Origin: an uncultured Bacteroidales bacterium
GTDB taxonomy: Bacteria; Bacteroidota; Bacteroidia; Bacteroidales; Paludibacteraceae
DNA: 5,231 nucleotides
Direction: 5' to 3'
Assembly (NCBI GenBank): GCA_945949375.1
Contig: CAMFEN010000098.1
Location: 1 to 5,231 of the forward strand
The notes under the pieces were generated by a model. It saw only the letters and a program-made list of their open reading frames with translations. It made no database searches and was not told the DNA's origin. Positions 5,128-5,231 of the stretch are shown here, one piece after another. The stretch's first letter is position 1. Each line of letters starts with the position of its first letter. A program made the translations under genes and the position numbers.

Positions 5128-5231
5128 ATGAAACGCACAATTCAACGCGTAAAATTTTCCACTCAACGGTCGTTGCTTCTTCTTGCAGCCTTGATAAGCA
5201 GTGCCTATCTTTCTATGGTATATGCCGAAGG
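5128..5231 (+). CDS. Secreted protein, N-terminal signal peptide only (partial)
   Basis: The ATG at 5128 opens a frame that runs through the window end without a stop (34 full codons). The protein begins MKRTIQRVKFSTQRS, followed by a leucine-rich core (LLLLAALISSAYLSMV) and a likely signal-peptidase site after VYA, about residue 33. The N-terminal basic region is longer than usual for a signal peptide. There is no cysteine, so it is not a lipoprotein. The 26-base gap from the STN/OmpA stop, with no terminator or TAnnTTTG box, suggests one operon. The mature protein lies outside the window, so its family cannot be named. An exported partner of the STN/OmpA protein is a guess from position only. 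Confidence 0.75.
   Translation, partial: MKRTIQRVKFSTQRSLLLLAALISSAYLSMVYAE

Overview
The window looks like chromosomal DNA from a member of the Bacteroidota, most likely an uncultured Bacteroidales. Three promoters fit the Bacteroidota sigma-factor pattern (TTTG or TTG, exactly 20 bases, TAnnTTTG). No gene start has a convincing Shine-Dalgarno sequence. The proteins are typical outer-membrane types of this phylum (OmpA/LysM and STN/OmpA). The + strand is C-rich over G in genes of both orientations, which points to replication-strand bias. No species can be named from the sequence alone.

Layout. Positions 1-425 (minus strand) hold the first 141 codons of phosphate acetyltransferase (pta), cut by the window edge. 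Positions 426-1211 are a long divergent intergenic region. It contains the pta promoter, an 11-base-period tandem repeat (677-720), two copies of a GC-rich REP-like hairpin plus two further tight hairpins (822-947), a short AATTACAC tandem repeat, and the promoter of the next gene. Positions 1212-2930 encode a 572-residue outer-membrane protein with an N-terminal barrel, an OmpA-type peptidoglycan-binding domain and a C-terminal LysM domain. A CAU-anticodon tRNA follows 20 bases after its stop codon, and then a strong intrinsic terminator. A third promoter drives a leader with a 9-bp inverted repeat and then a 598-residue protein (3305-5101). That protein has an N-terminal STN domain, a putative beta-barrel and a C-terminal OmpA-like domain whose usual ligand-binding Asp is absent. 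Another secreted protein starts 26 bases later at 5128 and runs off the window.

How it fits together. The two OmpA-domain proteins probably both sit in the outer membrane and face the peptidoglycan, but with different equipment. The first carries two different peptidoglycan-binding modules. The second carries a signalling or docking STN module and an atypical OmpA domain, and is probably co-transcribed with the secreted protein behind it. The tRNA has no visible promoter of its own and is probably processed from the 3' end of the first OmpA transcript. pta belongs to central acetate metabolism and is probably unrelated to the envelope genes.

The least ordinary items are the STN-barrel-OmpA architecture with its Asp-less OmpA loop, the structured leader in front of it, and the tRNA embedded in a protein-gene transcript. 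No complete new defence or mobile system is visible.
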